64,000 bases of DNA from Aurantimonas coralicida DSM 14790 (lineage in GTDB: Bacteria > Pseudomonadota > Alphaproteobacteria > Rhizobiales > Rhizobiaceae): assembly GCF_000421645.1 (NCBI RefSeq), contig NZ_ATXK01000004.1:186001-250000 (forward strand), read 5' to 3'. A model generated the notes under the pieces. That model saw only the letters and a list, made by a program, of their open reading frames with translations. It searched no databases and was not told the DNA's origin. Within the stretch, counting starts at the first letter, position 1. Each line of letters opens with the position of its first letter. Position numbers and translations under genes: made by a program. Below are positions 1 through 9,436 of this stretch, piece by piece.

Positions 1-529
1 CAAGCCGGGCGACACGATCTCGCTCGACGATACCTTCGGCTGGATCCGAGAATTGCGGGCGCGCTTCGTCTCGGTGGTGACCCGCGACGGCCGCGAATAT
101 CTGATCCCGAACGAGGACTTCATCACCAACCAGGTGATCAACTGGTCGTTCTCGAACGACTTGGTGCGGATCGATGTGGAGTTCGGCGTCGCCTATGACA
201 GCGATCCGCATGCGGTGATCCGGATCGCCAAGGAGGCCGCGGAGAGCTGCAATCGGGTGGTCTCCCACAAGCCGGCGGTCTGCTGGATGACCGGCTTCGG
301 GGCATCGTCGATCGACTTTGTCGTGCGGTTCTGGATCCGCGACCCGCAGGCCGGCTTGACCAATGTCAGGGGTGACGTGCTGCTGGCCCTGTGGGATGCC
401 TTCAAGGCGAACGGCATTGCCATTCCGTTCCCGCATCGCGAGATCCTCATGCGCACGCCGGTCGTCGTACAGACGGAGCCGCGCGAGGATGCGCCGGTGG
501 TCGCACGCCGGGACGGCGACGAGAGCTGA
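1..529 (+). CDS. MscS-family mechanosensitive ion channel, C-terminal part
   Basis: The frame is open from the first bases of the window, so the 5' end is missing; 175 residues are visible. The first visible residues (KPGD, then a Trp-Ile-Arg-Glu stretch, then VTRDGREYLIPNEDF) match the beta domain that follows the pore helix in MscS channels, where the IPN motif is diagnostic. The remainder is the alpha/beta cytoplasmic vestibule. The protein would sit in the inner membrane and release solutes on hypo-osmotic shock. No transmembrane helix is in the visible part. It ends in a Glu/Asp/Arg-rich tail. The ydcF-like gene follows 16 bases later, so the two are probably co-transcribed. Confidence 0.85.
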   Translation, partial: KPGDTISLDDTFGWIRELRARFVSVVTRDGREYLIPNEDFITNQVINWSFSNDLVRIDVEFGVAYDSDPHAVIRIAKEAAESCNRVVSHKPAVCWMTGFGASSIDFVVRFWIRDPQAGLTNVRGDVLLALWDAFKANGIAIPFPHREILMRTPVVVQTEPREDAPVVARRDGDES

Positions 530-545
530 CCGGAGAGGGCCGCCA

Positions 546-1337
546 TTGTTCTTCTATGCCGCCAAGATCGGCTGGTTCGTGCTGCAGCCGCTGGCCGCCA
601 TCCTGCTCGTCGCGATTCTCGGGCTTCTGGCCGGCTGGCTCGGCCGGCCACGCATCGCGGCGGGTCTGTTCGTTGTTGCGACGGCGACACTGGCGGTGTG
701 CAGCCTGACGCCGCTGGGCCTCGTGATGACGGCGGTGCTGGAGGACCGGTTTCCCCGTCCCGACCTGCCGCCGGCGATTGACGGTATCATCGTCCTCGGC
801 GGGGCCTTCGACACGCGGGTGGCGCGCACGCGGGGCATGAACGAGCTGAATGACGCGGCTGACCGGGTCACCGCCGGCATGGAGCTGGCGCAGCGTTACC
901 CGGAGGCGAAGCTGCTGTTCAGCGGCGGCGTGGCGGCGCTCCTGGAAGAGGACATTCCCGAGACCGAGGCCGCCGAGGCGCTCTACCGGGGGCTGGGCTT
1001 GGCGCCGGACCGCCTGCTTCTCGACGGGCGCGCGCGCGACACCTTCGAGAACGCCGTCTTCGCCAAGGAGCTTGCGCAGCCGAAGCCGGCCGAGACGTGG
1101 GTGCTGGTGACGTCGGCGTCGCACATGCCGCGTGCCGTCGGATGCTTTCGCGTCGCCGGCTTCGACATCGTGCCCTATCCGGTGGATTACCGCACGCCGT
1201 CGGGGCCGGCCCTGTACCGCCCCTCCAGCACGACGACCCGCAACCTGGAAAAGGTGCATTTCGCCATTCGCGAATATCTGGGGCTCGTCGCCTACCGTCT
1301 GAGCGGACGCACCGACGCGCTGTTTCCGACGCCCTGA
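546..1337 (+). CDS. YdcF/DUF218 family membrane-anchored protein
   Basis: 263 residues from a TTG start preceded by GGAGAGGG at 531-538; the frame is open further upstream but that part overlaps the MscS gene. Two hydrophobic segments (about residues 5-25 and 33-58) anchor a DUF218 domain from about residue 78: it opens with DGIIVLGGAF, contains a LLFSGG stretch, and a TSASHMPRA stretch typical of the ElyC/SanA/YdcF group. Family members bind S-adenosylmethionine or act in envelope and peptidoglycan homeostasis; the exact reaction is not known. It runs convergently into the DUF599 gene 18 bases downstream. Confidence 0.85.
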   Translation: MFFYAAKIGWFVLQPLAAILLVAILGLLAGWLGRPRIAAGLFVVATATLAVCSLTPLGLVMTAVLEDRFPRPDLPPAIDGIIVLGGAFDTRVARTRGMNELNDAADRVTAGMELAQRYPEAKLLFSGGVAALLEEDIPETEAAEALYRGLGLAPDRLLLDGRARDTFENAVFAKELAQPKPAETWVLVTSASHMPRAVGCFRVAGFDIVPYPVDYRTPSGPALYRPSSTTTRNLEKVHFAIREYLGLVAYRLSGRTDALFPTP

Positions 1338-1355
1338 GACAGGTAAGCGGCCGGT

Positions 1356-2087
1356 TCAGTCCAGCAGCGCCCGACGGGCATTCGACATGAACTGCCGGTG
1401 GGCGAGAATCACCACGACGAGGATCGTCGCAGCGACGAGTGCCGTCGGGCCGAGGAACCAGCCGAGATAGGCGATGGCGAAGAAGACGGCGCGCAGTCCG
1501 GAGTTGAAGTGCTTGCCGGCGAGCTGGTTCAGCCGCGTGGCCTTGGCGAGGGCTCGCTCGGCGGCGTCCGGGTCGAGATCGGCTTCCGCCCGCATGGGAA
1601 TCGCGCCGATCAGGATCGAGCAATAATTGAACAGCCGGTAGGCCCAGCCGAACTTGAAGAAGGCATAGGCGAAGATCGTCACCAGGCCGAGCAGCTTGAT
1701 CTCCACCAGCGCGCGGTCGAGCCGGGCGTGGAAGGGCAGTTCGGCGGCGATGGTGGCGATCTGGTCGGCCGAGCTGAACAGGGCGAAGCAGCCGCCGATG
1801 GCGAAGATGCAGGCGGAGGCGAAGAAGGCGGTGCCCTGCTGGAGCCCCGCCATGATCGCCGTGTCGATCATCCGCAGATCGCGCAGCAGCATCACCTGCA
1901 TCCAGCATTCGCGTTGCCGGTTCATCGCCTGGGACAGGCCACGGGCTGCCAGCGGCCCGTGCTCCGTCACGATATTGTAGACGAGCCACACCGCCAGAAA
2001 GAATGCGAGTGCGGCGCCATCCCCCGTATCGATCGTCACAATGCCACGCCCCGCTTCGCCCCTCGCGGCGAGGGGCCGGATTTCCAT
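1356..2087 (-). CDS. DUF599 family membrane protein
   Basis: 243 residues from the ATG at 2087; a GTG at 2039, sixteen codons in, is an equally possible start and the frame is also open to a TTG at 2108. Neither start has a clear ribosome-binding site. At least four hydrophobic segments are visible: one near the N-terminus (LAFFLAVWLVYNIV), a pair in the middle (ASACIFAIGGCFALF and GLVTIFAYAFFKFGWAYRLF) and one at the C-terminus. The arrangement and the Trp-Leu-Val-Tyr-Asn N-terminal motif match DUF599, an uncharacterised bacterial family. No function can be assigned. The gene shares its upstream region with the small ORF at 2306. Confidence 0.8.
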   Translation of the reverse strand: MEIRPLAARGEAGRGIVTIDTGDGAALAFFLAVWLVYNIVTEHGPLAARGLSQAMNRQRECWMQVMLLRDLRMIDTAIMAGLQQGTAFFASACIFAIGGCFALFSSADQIATIAAELPFHARLDRALVEIKLLGLVTIFAYAFFKFGWAYRLFNYCSILIGAIPMRAEADLDPDAAERALAKATRLNQLAGKHFNSGLRAVFFAIAYLGWFLGPTALVAATILVVVILAHRQFMSNARRALLD

Positions 2088-2222
2088 GAGGTTTTCATAG
2101 CGCGGCAACGGGACGCAGGCCAGATGACGCGCGACACGCCGGCATCAGTCCGGGACAAGCTTGCCGTGGAACATAGCAGCCATGAGGAAATATGCATCGC
2201 ACCCGCCTTGTGGCGTCGTCGC

Positions 2223-2237
2223 TTAACGGATATTTAA
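2223..2237. promoter_or_regulatory. Candidate CtrA binding site (TTAA-N7-TTAA)
   Basis: TTAA at 2223-2226 and TTAA at 2234-2237 are separated by exactly seven bases, the full consensus of the alphaproteobacterial cell-cycle regulator CtrA. It lies in the 218-base divergent region between the DUF599 gene and the 41-codon ORF at 2306, 68 bases upstream of the latter. AT-rich matches like this are rare by chance in DNA of this composition. Confidence 0.6.
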
Positions 2238-2305
2238 GAGCTGCAACCGCTGGACGGGGGTCATGACCGGTTCGCAAGCCATCTCGATTCAGGATATTCA
2301 GTTAC

Positions 2306-2431
2306 ATGGATGACAGCGTGCGCAAGTCGTGCTGGGGCGTGACCGTATGGACGGTCGCGATCTTCTCTACGCTCCTCGTTCTGGGGTTCCTCTTCACGGT
2401 TCCCGAGACCGTCGCCATCGCCGCCAGCTGA
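2306..2431 (+). CDS. 41-residue single-pass membrane peptide, unknown
   Basis: ATG at 2306 to TGA at 2429-2431, 41 residues. The N-terminus is MDDSVRKSCWG; residues about 10-32 form one hydrophobic helix (VTVWTVAIFSTLLVLGFLF), followed by a short tail VPETVAIAAS. CAGGA at 2290-2294 is a weak, rather distant ribosome-binding site. I recognise no family. Support comes from the membrane-helix composition, the CtrA-like box 68 bases upstream, the otherwise empty space, and a possible hairpin with a T-run just downstream (2438-2474). It could still be a chance ORF. Confidence 0.5.
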   Translation: MDDSVRKSCWGVTVWTVAIFSTLLVLGFLFTVPETVAIAAS

Positions 2432-2437
2432 CCGAAC

Positions 2438-2474
2438 CGGTCGGCGCCAGGCGCCCACCGACGCAGACCTTTTT
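2438..2474 (+). terminator. Possible terminator after the 41-aa ORF
   Basis: CGGT (2438-2441) pairs with ACCG (2457-2460), and inside it GGCGC pairs with GCGCC around a CAG loop, with one C/C mismatch. A run of five T begins at 2470, nine bases after the stem, which is farther than in a standard intrinsic terminator. The rest of 2475-2674 shows no gene. Confidence 0.3.
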
Positions 2475-2674
2475 CCGACAGATCCGATCCGCTTCGCTTC
2501 GGCACGCCAGTGCCGGGCCGTCTTAACCTTGCCGAAGCTTTCGTTCGGCATGGCCGGGCAGGACATTGCGTGTCGGGCGTCTGGTGGGGAATCCGCCCGG
2601 CGGCGTCCTGAGGTGGCAGCCACGGGTGCCTGATCCGGCTTGACGCGGCGGGCCGTTTGCTTCGAGAAGCACCC

Positions 2675-3112
2675 ATGCCTTTGCATCTGATCAAGCTATG
2701 CGTCGGAATCGGCAGCGTCGAGGACCTCGAGGAGCATGTCGCCGCGCGTCTCGACGCGGCGCGTCTTCAGGGTCGGCCTGCCGAACAGGCGCATGTGACA
2801 CGCATGGTTCCCAAGCGGATCGACGAACTGCTCGATGGCGGCTCGCTCTACTGGGTGATCAAGGGCCAGATCCAGGTCCGCCAGCCGCTCGTCGCCATCG
2901 CGCCGTTCAAGGATGCCGAAGGCGTCGGGCGTTGCCGGCTCGTTCTGGAGCCGACTTTCGTGCGGACCGCCCGCCAGCCGCGCCGCCCGTTTCAGGGCTG
3001 GCGCTACCTGACGCCCGACGACGTGCCGCGGGACATCGGAACCGGCGATGCGGGCGAGGGCGACCTGCCCGTGGACATGCAGCGCGAACTCATCGAGCTC
3101 GGGCTGTTCTGA
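2675..3112 (+). CDS. DUF1489 family protein
   Basis: 145 residues from ATG at 2675; an in-frame TTG at 2657 would add six residues but has no better ribosome-binding site. The sequence MPLHLIKLCVG at the N-terminus, the central SLYWVIKG and RQPLVAI segments, and the Arg-rich RPFQGWRYL stretch followed by an acidic region match DUF1489, a small soluble family almost confined to Alphaproteobacteria. Function is unknown. There is no signal peptide or membrane helix, so it is cytoplasmic. A GC-rich hairpin follows the stop codon. Confidence 0.85.
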   Translation: MPLHLIKLCVGIGSVEDLEEHVAARLDAARLQGRPAEQAHVTRMVPKRIDELLDGGSLYWVIKGQIQVRQPLVAIAPFKDAEGVGRCRLVLEPTFVRTARQPRRPFQGWRYLTPDDVPRDIGTGDAGEGDLPVDMQRELIELGLF

Positions 3113-3138
3113 GGCGACGCCGAATCCGGCGGTCGCCT
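3112..3138 (+). terminator. GC-rich hairpin after the DUF1489 gene
   Basis: AGGCGAC (3112-3118) and GCCG (3119-3122) pair with CGGC (3127-3130) and GTCGCCT (3132-3138) around an AATC loop with one bulged G. It begins in the stop codon. No T-run follows, so termination would need a factor or the hairpin may only stabilise the 3' end. Confidence 0.3.
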
Positions 3139-3159
3139 GAAACTCATATTGTCTCGTTG

Positions 3160-3429
3160 TCAGCCGAAGCGCATGTGGATCGCCGCGTGCCCTTCGGGCG
3201 CGATGGTCCTGATCCGCGTGTAGGCGATCGGCTGCGATGCCCGCCAGGCGCGGGCGCCATGGGACAGAAGCAGCCCCACGAGATCCTTTGCCTTCAGCCG
3301 CGAACGGCCGTCGCGGGCTTCGCCGAGGCGAAGCGCGGCCTGCTGCAGCGGGTGGGGATTGGCGGCCCGCGCGCTGCCGGCGAAGGCGAGCGTGTTGGCG
3401 AAGCTGGCTGCCTGGTGCTCGGTCGTCAT
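3160..3429 (-). CDS. Small hypothetical protein (89 aa)
   Basis: ATG at 3429 with a strong ribosome-binding site (AGGAAGGG, about seven bases upstream) to TGA at 3160. The protein is basic and Ala/Arg-rich; it begins MTTEHQAASFANTLAFAGSA and contains an internal RLKAKDLVGLLLSHGARAW segment that could form an amphipathic helix. There is no signal peptide. I recognise no family. The well-placed ribosome-binding site and isolated position between two leftward and rightward units argue that it is real, but no function can be inferred. Confidence 0.6.
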   Translation of the reverse strand: MTTEHQAASFANTLAFAGSARAANPHPLQQAALRLGEARDGRSRLKAKDLVGLLLSHGARAWRASQPIAYTRIRTIAPEGHAAIHMRFG

Positions 3430-3511
3430 GCTGGAACCCTTCCTACGCGATACATCTTAGGGTCCGTCTGAACGGACGGGCTGGTCGGTCGCACGGCGGC
3501 GACAAGGAGGT

Positions 3512-3536
3512 CGGCGGCCCGGAACAAGGGCCGCCG
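3512..3536 (-). terminator. Hairpin downstream of the carboxypeptidase gene
   Basis: A perfect nine-base stem, CGGCGGCCC (3512-3520) with GGGCCGCCG (3528-3536), and a seven-base loop, lying nine bases beyond the stop of the leftward dac gene. No T-run follows on that strand, so it is only a possible terminator. Confidence 0.35.
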
Positions 3537-3544
3537 GACCGGTG

Positions 3545-5023
3545 TCAGTTGGCGACGGCGTAGCAGCTGTACGAGCTGCGCTTGAGCGCGGCACAGGCCG
3601 ACCAGGCCTGGTCCTTGCTGGCAAAGCCGGCGAAGCGAGCGCGGTAGAGCGTCTGCGAACCGCTCTTCACCGTCTCGGTGAAGGGCTCGGCATCCGCCAG
3701 CTCGCCGCCGACCTTGCGCTTGGCGGTGGCCAGCATCTCCATGGCGGCATCGGCTTCCGGCGTGGCGGCGATCTGGACCACCCAGGGGGAGGTCGGCGTG
3801 CGAACGGTCTCCGAGACGCTGGCAACCTTTATTGCACCGGTCGTCGAGGGATCGAGATCGCGTCCACCCGGGACGGCTGCCGGCGGCAGGCGGACGCCTG
3901 CGCTCGGCACGCGGCTGGCGGCCGGGATCGGCATGCGCACCGACGGACGCTCGGCGACGAGGGCCGCCTTCAGGGCATCACGGCCGACGATCGGACGGGA
4001 CTGCGGCTGGACCATGCGCGCCACGGCCGGGGCGGCCTCGGAGCCGTAGGCCATTGCGATGCGCTGGTCGATCTCGGTCATGGCCGGGCGGGAATCGGGA
4101 ACCGGGCCCTGCTTGGGAAGCGCAGCGACGATGGCCGGGCTGGCCGAGCGGGCGGCGAGCAGCATGCCGGAATCGCGAGTGCTGGCCTTCGGCAGATAGC
4201 GCGAGAGCAGCTCGACCATGTGATCGTCGCGCGAACGGCCGGAGCGACCGCCCATGACCACGGCGACAAGGCTCTTGCCGTCTCGCTCGATCGAGGTGAC
4301 GAGGTTGAAGCCGGAAGCGTTGATGTAGCCGGTCTTGATGCCGTCGACGCCCTTCACCCGGCCCAGGACCCGGTTGTGGTTGCCGAGCCGGCGGCCACGG
4401 AAGCTGTAAGAGCGGGTCGAGAAGATCTTGTAATATTCCGGAAAATGCTCGCGCAGGGCGATGCCCAGGGTCGCCATGTCCCGCGCCGTGGTCTTCTGCC
4501 CGGAATCCGGCAGGCCGTTGGCATTGCGGAAGGTGGTCTTCGGCATGCCGATCTGACGCGCCTTGGCGGTCATGCGGGCGGCAAAGGCCGATTCGGAGCC
4601 GGCCTGGAACTCGCCCAGCACCACGGCGGCATCGTTGGCCGACTTGGTGACCAGCGAATAGACGGCTTCCTCGACGGTGAGGGTCGAGCCGGTCTTCAGG
4701 CCGATCTTCGACGGCGGACGCCCGGCCGCATAGGCCGACACCGGCATCTTGTCCTTCATGGAAATCCGACCGCTCTTCAGCGCGTCGAAGGTCATGTAGA
4801 GCGTCATCATCTTGGTGAGCGACGCCGGGTAGCGGTACTCGTCGGCCCGGTCGTTGTAGAGGACCTGGCCATTGTTGGCGTCGATGACGAAGCCCGCATA
4901 TTTGGCGTTGGCTTCGGCATGGCCGGCGCCGGTCAGCAGCATGCCGGCGCCGAAGGCGACGACGCCTGCGAACCTGCTGAGCGATCTGGCGGCGGTGGTG
5001 AGGCGGGGGAACGGGTTACGCAC
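3545..5023 (-). CDS. D-alanyl-D-alanine carboxypeptidase (DacA-like, class A PBP) with C-terminal SPOR domain
   Basis: 492 residues from a GTG start at 5023 preceded by AGAGAG; the frame is open a further 92 codons but the upstream part looks non-coding. Residues 1-38 are a signal peptide ending AGHAEA. The serine-peptidase S11 motifs are all present: SLTK (Ser68, Lys71), SAN (128-130) and KTG (230-232). After a Pro/Ala-rich linker, residues about 413-492 form a SPOR domain that binds denuded septal peptidoglycan. The enzyme trims the terminal D-Ala of peptidoglycan stem peptides in the periplasm, and the SPOR domain probably recruits it to the division site. It diverges from the phasin gene. 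Confidence 0.92.
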   Translation of the reverse strand: MRNPFPRLTTAARSLSRFAGVVAFGAGMLLTGAGHAEANAKYAGFVIDANNGQVLYNDRADEYRYPASLTKMMTLYMTFDALKSGRISMKDKMPVSAYAAGRPPSKIGLKTGSTLTVEEAVYSLVTKSANDAAVVLGEFQAGSESAFAARMTAKARQIGMPKTTFRNANGLPDSGQKTTARDMATLGIALREHFPEYYKIFSTRSYSFRGRRLGNHNRVLGRVKGVDGIKTGYINASGFNLVTSIERDGKSLVAVVMGGRSGRSRDDHMVELLSRYLPKASTRDSGMLLAARSASPAIVAALPKQGPVPDSRPAMTEIDQRIAMAYGSEAAPAVARMVQPQSRPIVGRDALKAALVAERPSVRMPIPAASRVPSAGVRLPPAAVPGGRDLDPSTTGAIKVASVSETVRTPTSPWVVQIAATPEADAAMEMLATAKRKVGGELADAEPFTETVKSGSQTLYRARFAGFASKDQAWSACAALKRSSYSCYAVAN

Positions 5024-5399
5024 GCAGCAACTCTCTGGCTCGGGCAATGGGCGAGGAAGCCGGTCGATATCGTCGCAGCGCTTGGAAAGGCCGTGCAATA
5101 TCAGCGGGCAACTCCCTCGGGTGTCGATCCGCAGATTAATGCCGGCGGGCTTACCAATCGGTTTATGGTTGCCGGACCGTTCCCATCCCGGATCGAAATT
5201 TCTCGTACCCTGCCAAACGAAACGGGCAGGAGTGAGGTGAAATTCCCTATGGGAAGCGTGCGGCGCGTCATTCCGCTTGAATCTTATTGTGCAGTGCAAT
5301 ATCTTTGGGCGGGGCGCAGCTCAGGGCACCGGTCGGACCGGCACTTCCTGCTGAATGGACGTCCTTCCACAAACCACCACCAATCCGAGGGAAATCCAG
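5024..5399. other. Divergent intergenic region between dac and phasin genes
   Basis: 376 bases without a convincing gene. The phasin promoter and its palindrome lie at 5277-5305. Both strands have short open frames, but they are continuations of the dac frame or lack ribosome-binding sites. The dac promoter must also be here; I could not pick a convincing one. Confidence 0.6.
5277..5305 (+). promoter_or_regulatory. Phasin promoter with palindrome TGC-N3-GCA in the spacer
   Basis: TTGAAT (5277-5282), a 17-base spacer and TATCTT (5300-5305) form a good housekeeping-sigma promoter. TGCAGTGCA (5290-5298), a TGC-N3-GCA inverted repeat, lies inside the spacer, where a bound repressor would block RNA polymerase. 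Phasin genes in alphaproteobacteria are known targets of PhaR, whose operators contain such TGC-N3-GCA repeats; assignment to PhaR is inference. Confidence 0.6.
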
Positions 5400-5795
5400 A
5401 TGAACGCATATGAAGATGCCAGCAAGTTCTCCAAGGACGCGATGGACAGCGCGCTGAAGTCGGTGTCGGCCATGACCAAGGGCTTCCAGCAGGTCGCGTC
5501 GGAGACGTCCGAATTCGCCAAGCGCGCCTATGAGCAGCAGACCGAATTCATGGAGAAGCTCTTCCAGGTGCGTTCGCCGGACAAAGCCATCGCGCTGCAG
5601 AGCGAATACGCCAAGACCGCCTATCAGGGCTGGGTCAGCCAGGCGACGCGCATGGGCGAGATCTACACCGATGTCGCCAAGGAGACCTACAAGCCGTTCG
5701 AGCACTCGCTCGCGACGCTGTCGACCGCGGGCACGTCCGTGGCGACCAAGCCGGCCGCTGCCGCCAAGCAGGCCGCCGAGACCAAGGCTGCCTGA
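5400..5795 (+). CDS. Phasin family protein (PHB granule surface)
   Basis: 131 residues from ATG at 5400, with GAGGGAAA six bases upstream; the frame is open to 5355 but this start has the ribosome-binding site. The protein is almost all helix, without signal peptide, and shows the phasin_2 pattern: an N-terminal DASKFSKDAMDSALKS stretch, an EFAKRAYEQQTEFMEKLF amphipathic helix, and an Ala/Lys-rich tail like those of PHB-binding phasins. Phasins coat polyhydroxyalkanoate granules and control their size and number. The gene is monocistronic, with its own promoter and a strong terminator. Confidence 0.9.
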   Translation: MNAYEDASKFSKDAMDSALKSVSAMTKGFQQVASETSEFAKRAYEQQTEFMEKLFQVRSPDKAIALQSEYAKTAYQGWVSQATRMGEIYTDVAKETYKPFEHSLATLSTAGTSVATKPAAAAKQAAETKAA

Positions 5796-5846
5796 TCGGC
5801 GCCTCGGTTGTCCCGCGGCCGCGGGCACCACATATTCGGTACGAGG

Positions 5847-5875
5847 AAAAGCCCGGCTCTCCCGCCGGGCTTTTT
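5847..5875 (+). terminator. Intrinsic terminator of the phasin gene
   Basis: GCCCGGC (5851-5857) and GCCGGGC (5864-5870) form a seven-base stem with a TCTCCC loop, preceded by AAAA and followed by TTTTT. Confidence 0.9.
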
Positions 5876-5986
5876 CGTGTCCGGGCCATGCCTTGGCGCG
5901 GGCAGGGACGAGACGCCGCACGATGATGCTTTGCCATGCCCGCGTTGCGTCTTAAAATCCGTGCCACGGCACATACATACAGAGCG

Positions 5987-6379
5987 ATGACGAAGGTGGT
6001 TGAATTGAGCATGCACGCGTTTCCCGGCAACGGCGCTCCTGCCGTGCGGTCCCAGGCCGGGAAGGACGACGATCAGGTCCCCGATCGCGGGACCGAGGTC
6101 ATCACGCGAACGAAACCCAAAACCCAGAAGCCGAGCCTTTACAGAGTGCTCCTTCTGAACGACGATTACACTCCGATGGAGTTCGTCATCCACGTCCTCG
6201 AGCGGTTCTTCCAGAAGGACCGCGAGGCAGCCACCAGAATCATGTTGCATGTGCACAATCACGGCGTTGGCGAATGCGGAGTGTTCACCTACGAGGTCGC
6301 CGAGACCAAGGTGACCCAGGTCATGGACTTCGCCCGCCAGCACCAGCATCCGCTGCAATGCGTGATGGAAAAGAACTGA
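5987..6379 (+). CDS. clpS: ClpS, ClpAP adaptor for N-end rule substrates
   Basis: 130 residues from ATG at 5987; ATG at 6011 (122 residues) is an equally reasonable start, and the variable N-terminal arm makes the choice uncertain. From about residue 50 the ClpS core is very well conserved: [20 protein letters not shown], including the DDYTPMEFV loop that binds destabilising N-terminal residues, then [17 protein letters not shown] and a [11 protein letters not shown]-terminus. ClpS delivers N-degron substrates to ClpA and blocks other substrates. clpA follows eight bases after the stop, so the two form an operon. Confidence 0.95.
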   Translation: MTKVVELSMHAFPGNGAPAVRSQAGKDDDQVPDRGTEVITRTKPKTQKPSLYRVLLLNDDYTPMEFVIHVLERFFQKDREAATRIMLHVHNHGVGECGVFTYEVAETKVTQVMDFARQHQHPLQCVMEKN

Positions 6380-6387
6380 GGTGAAGC

Positions 6388-8853
<2,466 letters not shown>

Positions 8854-8863
8854 TCGAAACAGA

Positions 8864-8892
8864 AAGGGCCGCCCTCGGGGCGGCCCTTCTTC
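8864..8892. terminator. Bidirectional terminator between clpA and hit
   Basis: A perfect eleven-base stem, AAGGGCCGCCC (8864-8874) with GGGCGGCCCTT (8878-8888), closed by a TCG loop. T-rich bases follow on both strands, so it can end clpA transcripts and the leftward operon. Confidence 0.85.
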
Positions 8893-8936
8893 GTTGTGGC
8901 GGATCGTGCTGCGGGGCCGGGGCCCCACGGCCGAAC

Positions 8937-9359
8937 TCAGTCGATGGCGGCGCGGATCAGGGCCGCGTGCTCGGCCAGCATCTCCGGATCGGCCATGCCG
9001 TCGGAATGCTTCTTCAGGGGCACGCCGGCATAGACCGGCAGCACGTGGAAATGCAGGTGAAACACCGTCTGCCCGCCGGCGGTCTCGTTGAACTGGGCAA
9101 TGCGGACGCCGTCGGCGTCGAACGCCTTCTTCACGGCACGCGCCAGCTTGGCGACCACCGGCATCACCGCGCCGAGCGTCTCGTCCGACGCATCGAGGAT
9201 GTTGCGCGACGGCGCCTTCGGAATGACGAGGCAATGGCCCTTCGATTCCGGCATCACGTCCATGATCGCCAGCGCCGTGTCGTCCTCGTAGAGTTTCTGG
9301 CTCGGGATCTCGCCGCGCAGGATCTTGGCGAAGATGTTGCCGTCGTCGTAGCCGCTCAT
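8937..9359 (-). CDS. HIT family nucleotide-binding hydrolase
   Basis: 140 residues from ATG at 9359. The histidine-triad signature HLHFHVLP (His101, His103, His105) is intact, and the N-terminal half carries the ILRGEIPSQKLYEDD segment typical of HinT-type proteins. These enzymes hydrolyse adenosine phosphoramidates and similar nucleotide conjugates in the cytoplasm. It is the last gene of a leftward ridA-gdpD-GNAT-hit cluster that is conserved in Hyphomicrobiales; the functional link between these genes is unclear. Confidence 0.92.
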   Translation of the reverse strand: MSGYDDGNIFAKILRGEIPSQKLYEDDTALAIMDVMPESKGHCLVIPKAPSRNILDASDETLGAVMPVVAKLARAVKKAFDADGVRIAQFNETAGGQTVFHLHFHVLPVYAGVPLKKHSDGMADPEMLAEHAALIRAAID

Positions 9360-9436
9360 GGTGTCCGGTCCTTCACAATCAGAATCAGACCGGACGATAG
9401 GCAGATTGCCGCGATTGTCGACGGCTGAGCCCGCCG

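Noticed and set aside
5249-5399. Small ORF starting at ATG 5249 in the phasin leader
   Set aside because: It crosses the promoter and continues in a frame antisense to dac; no convincing ribosome-binding site.
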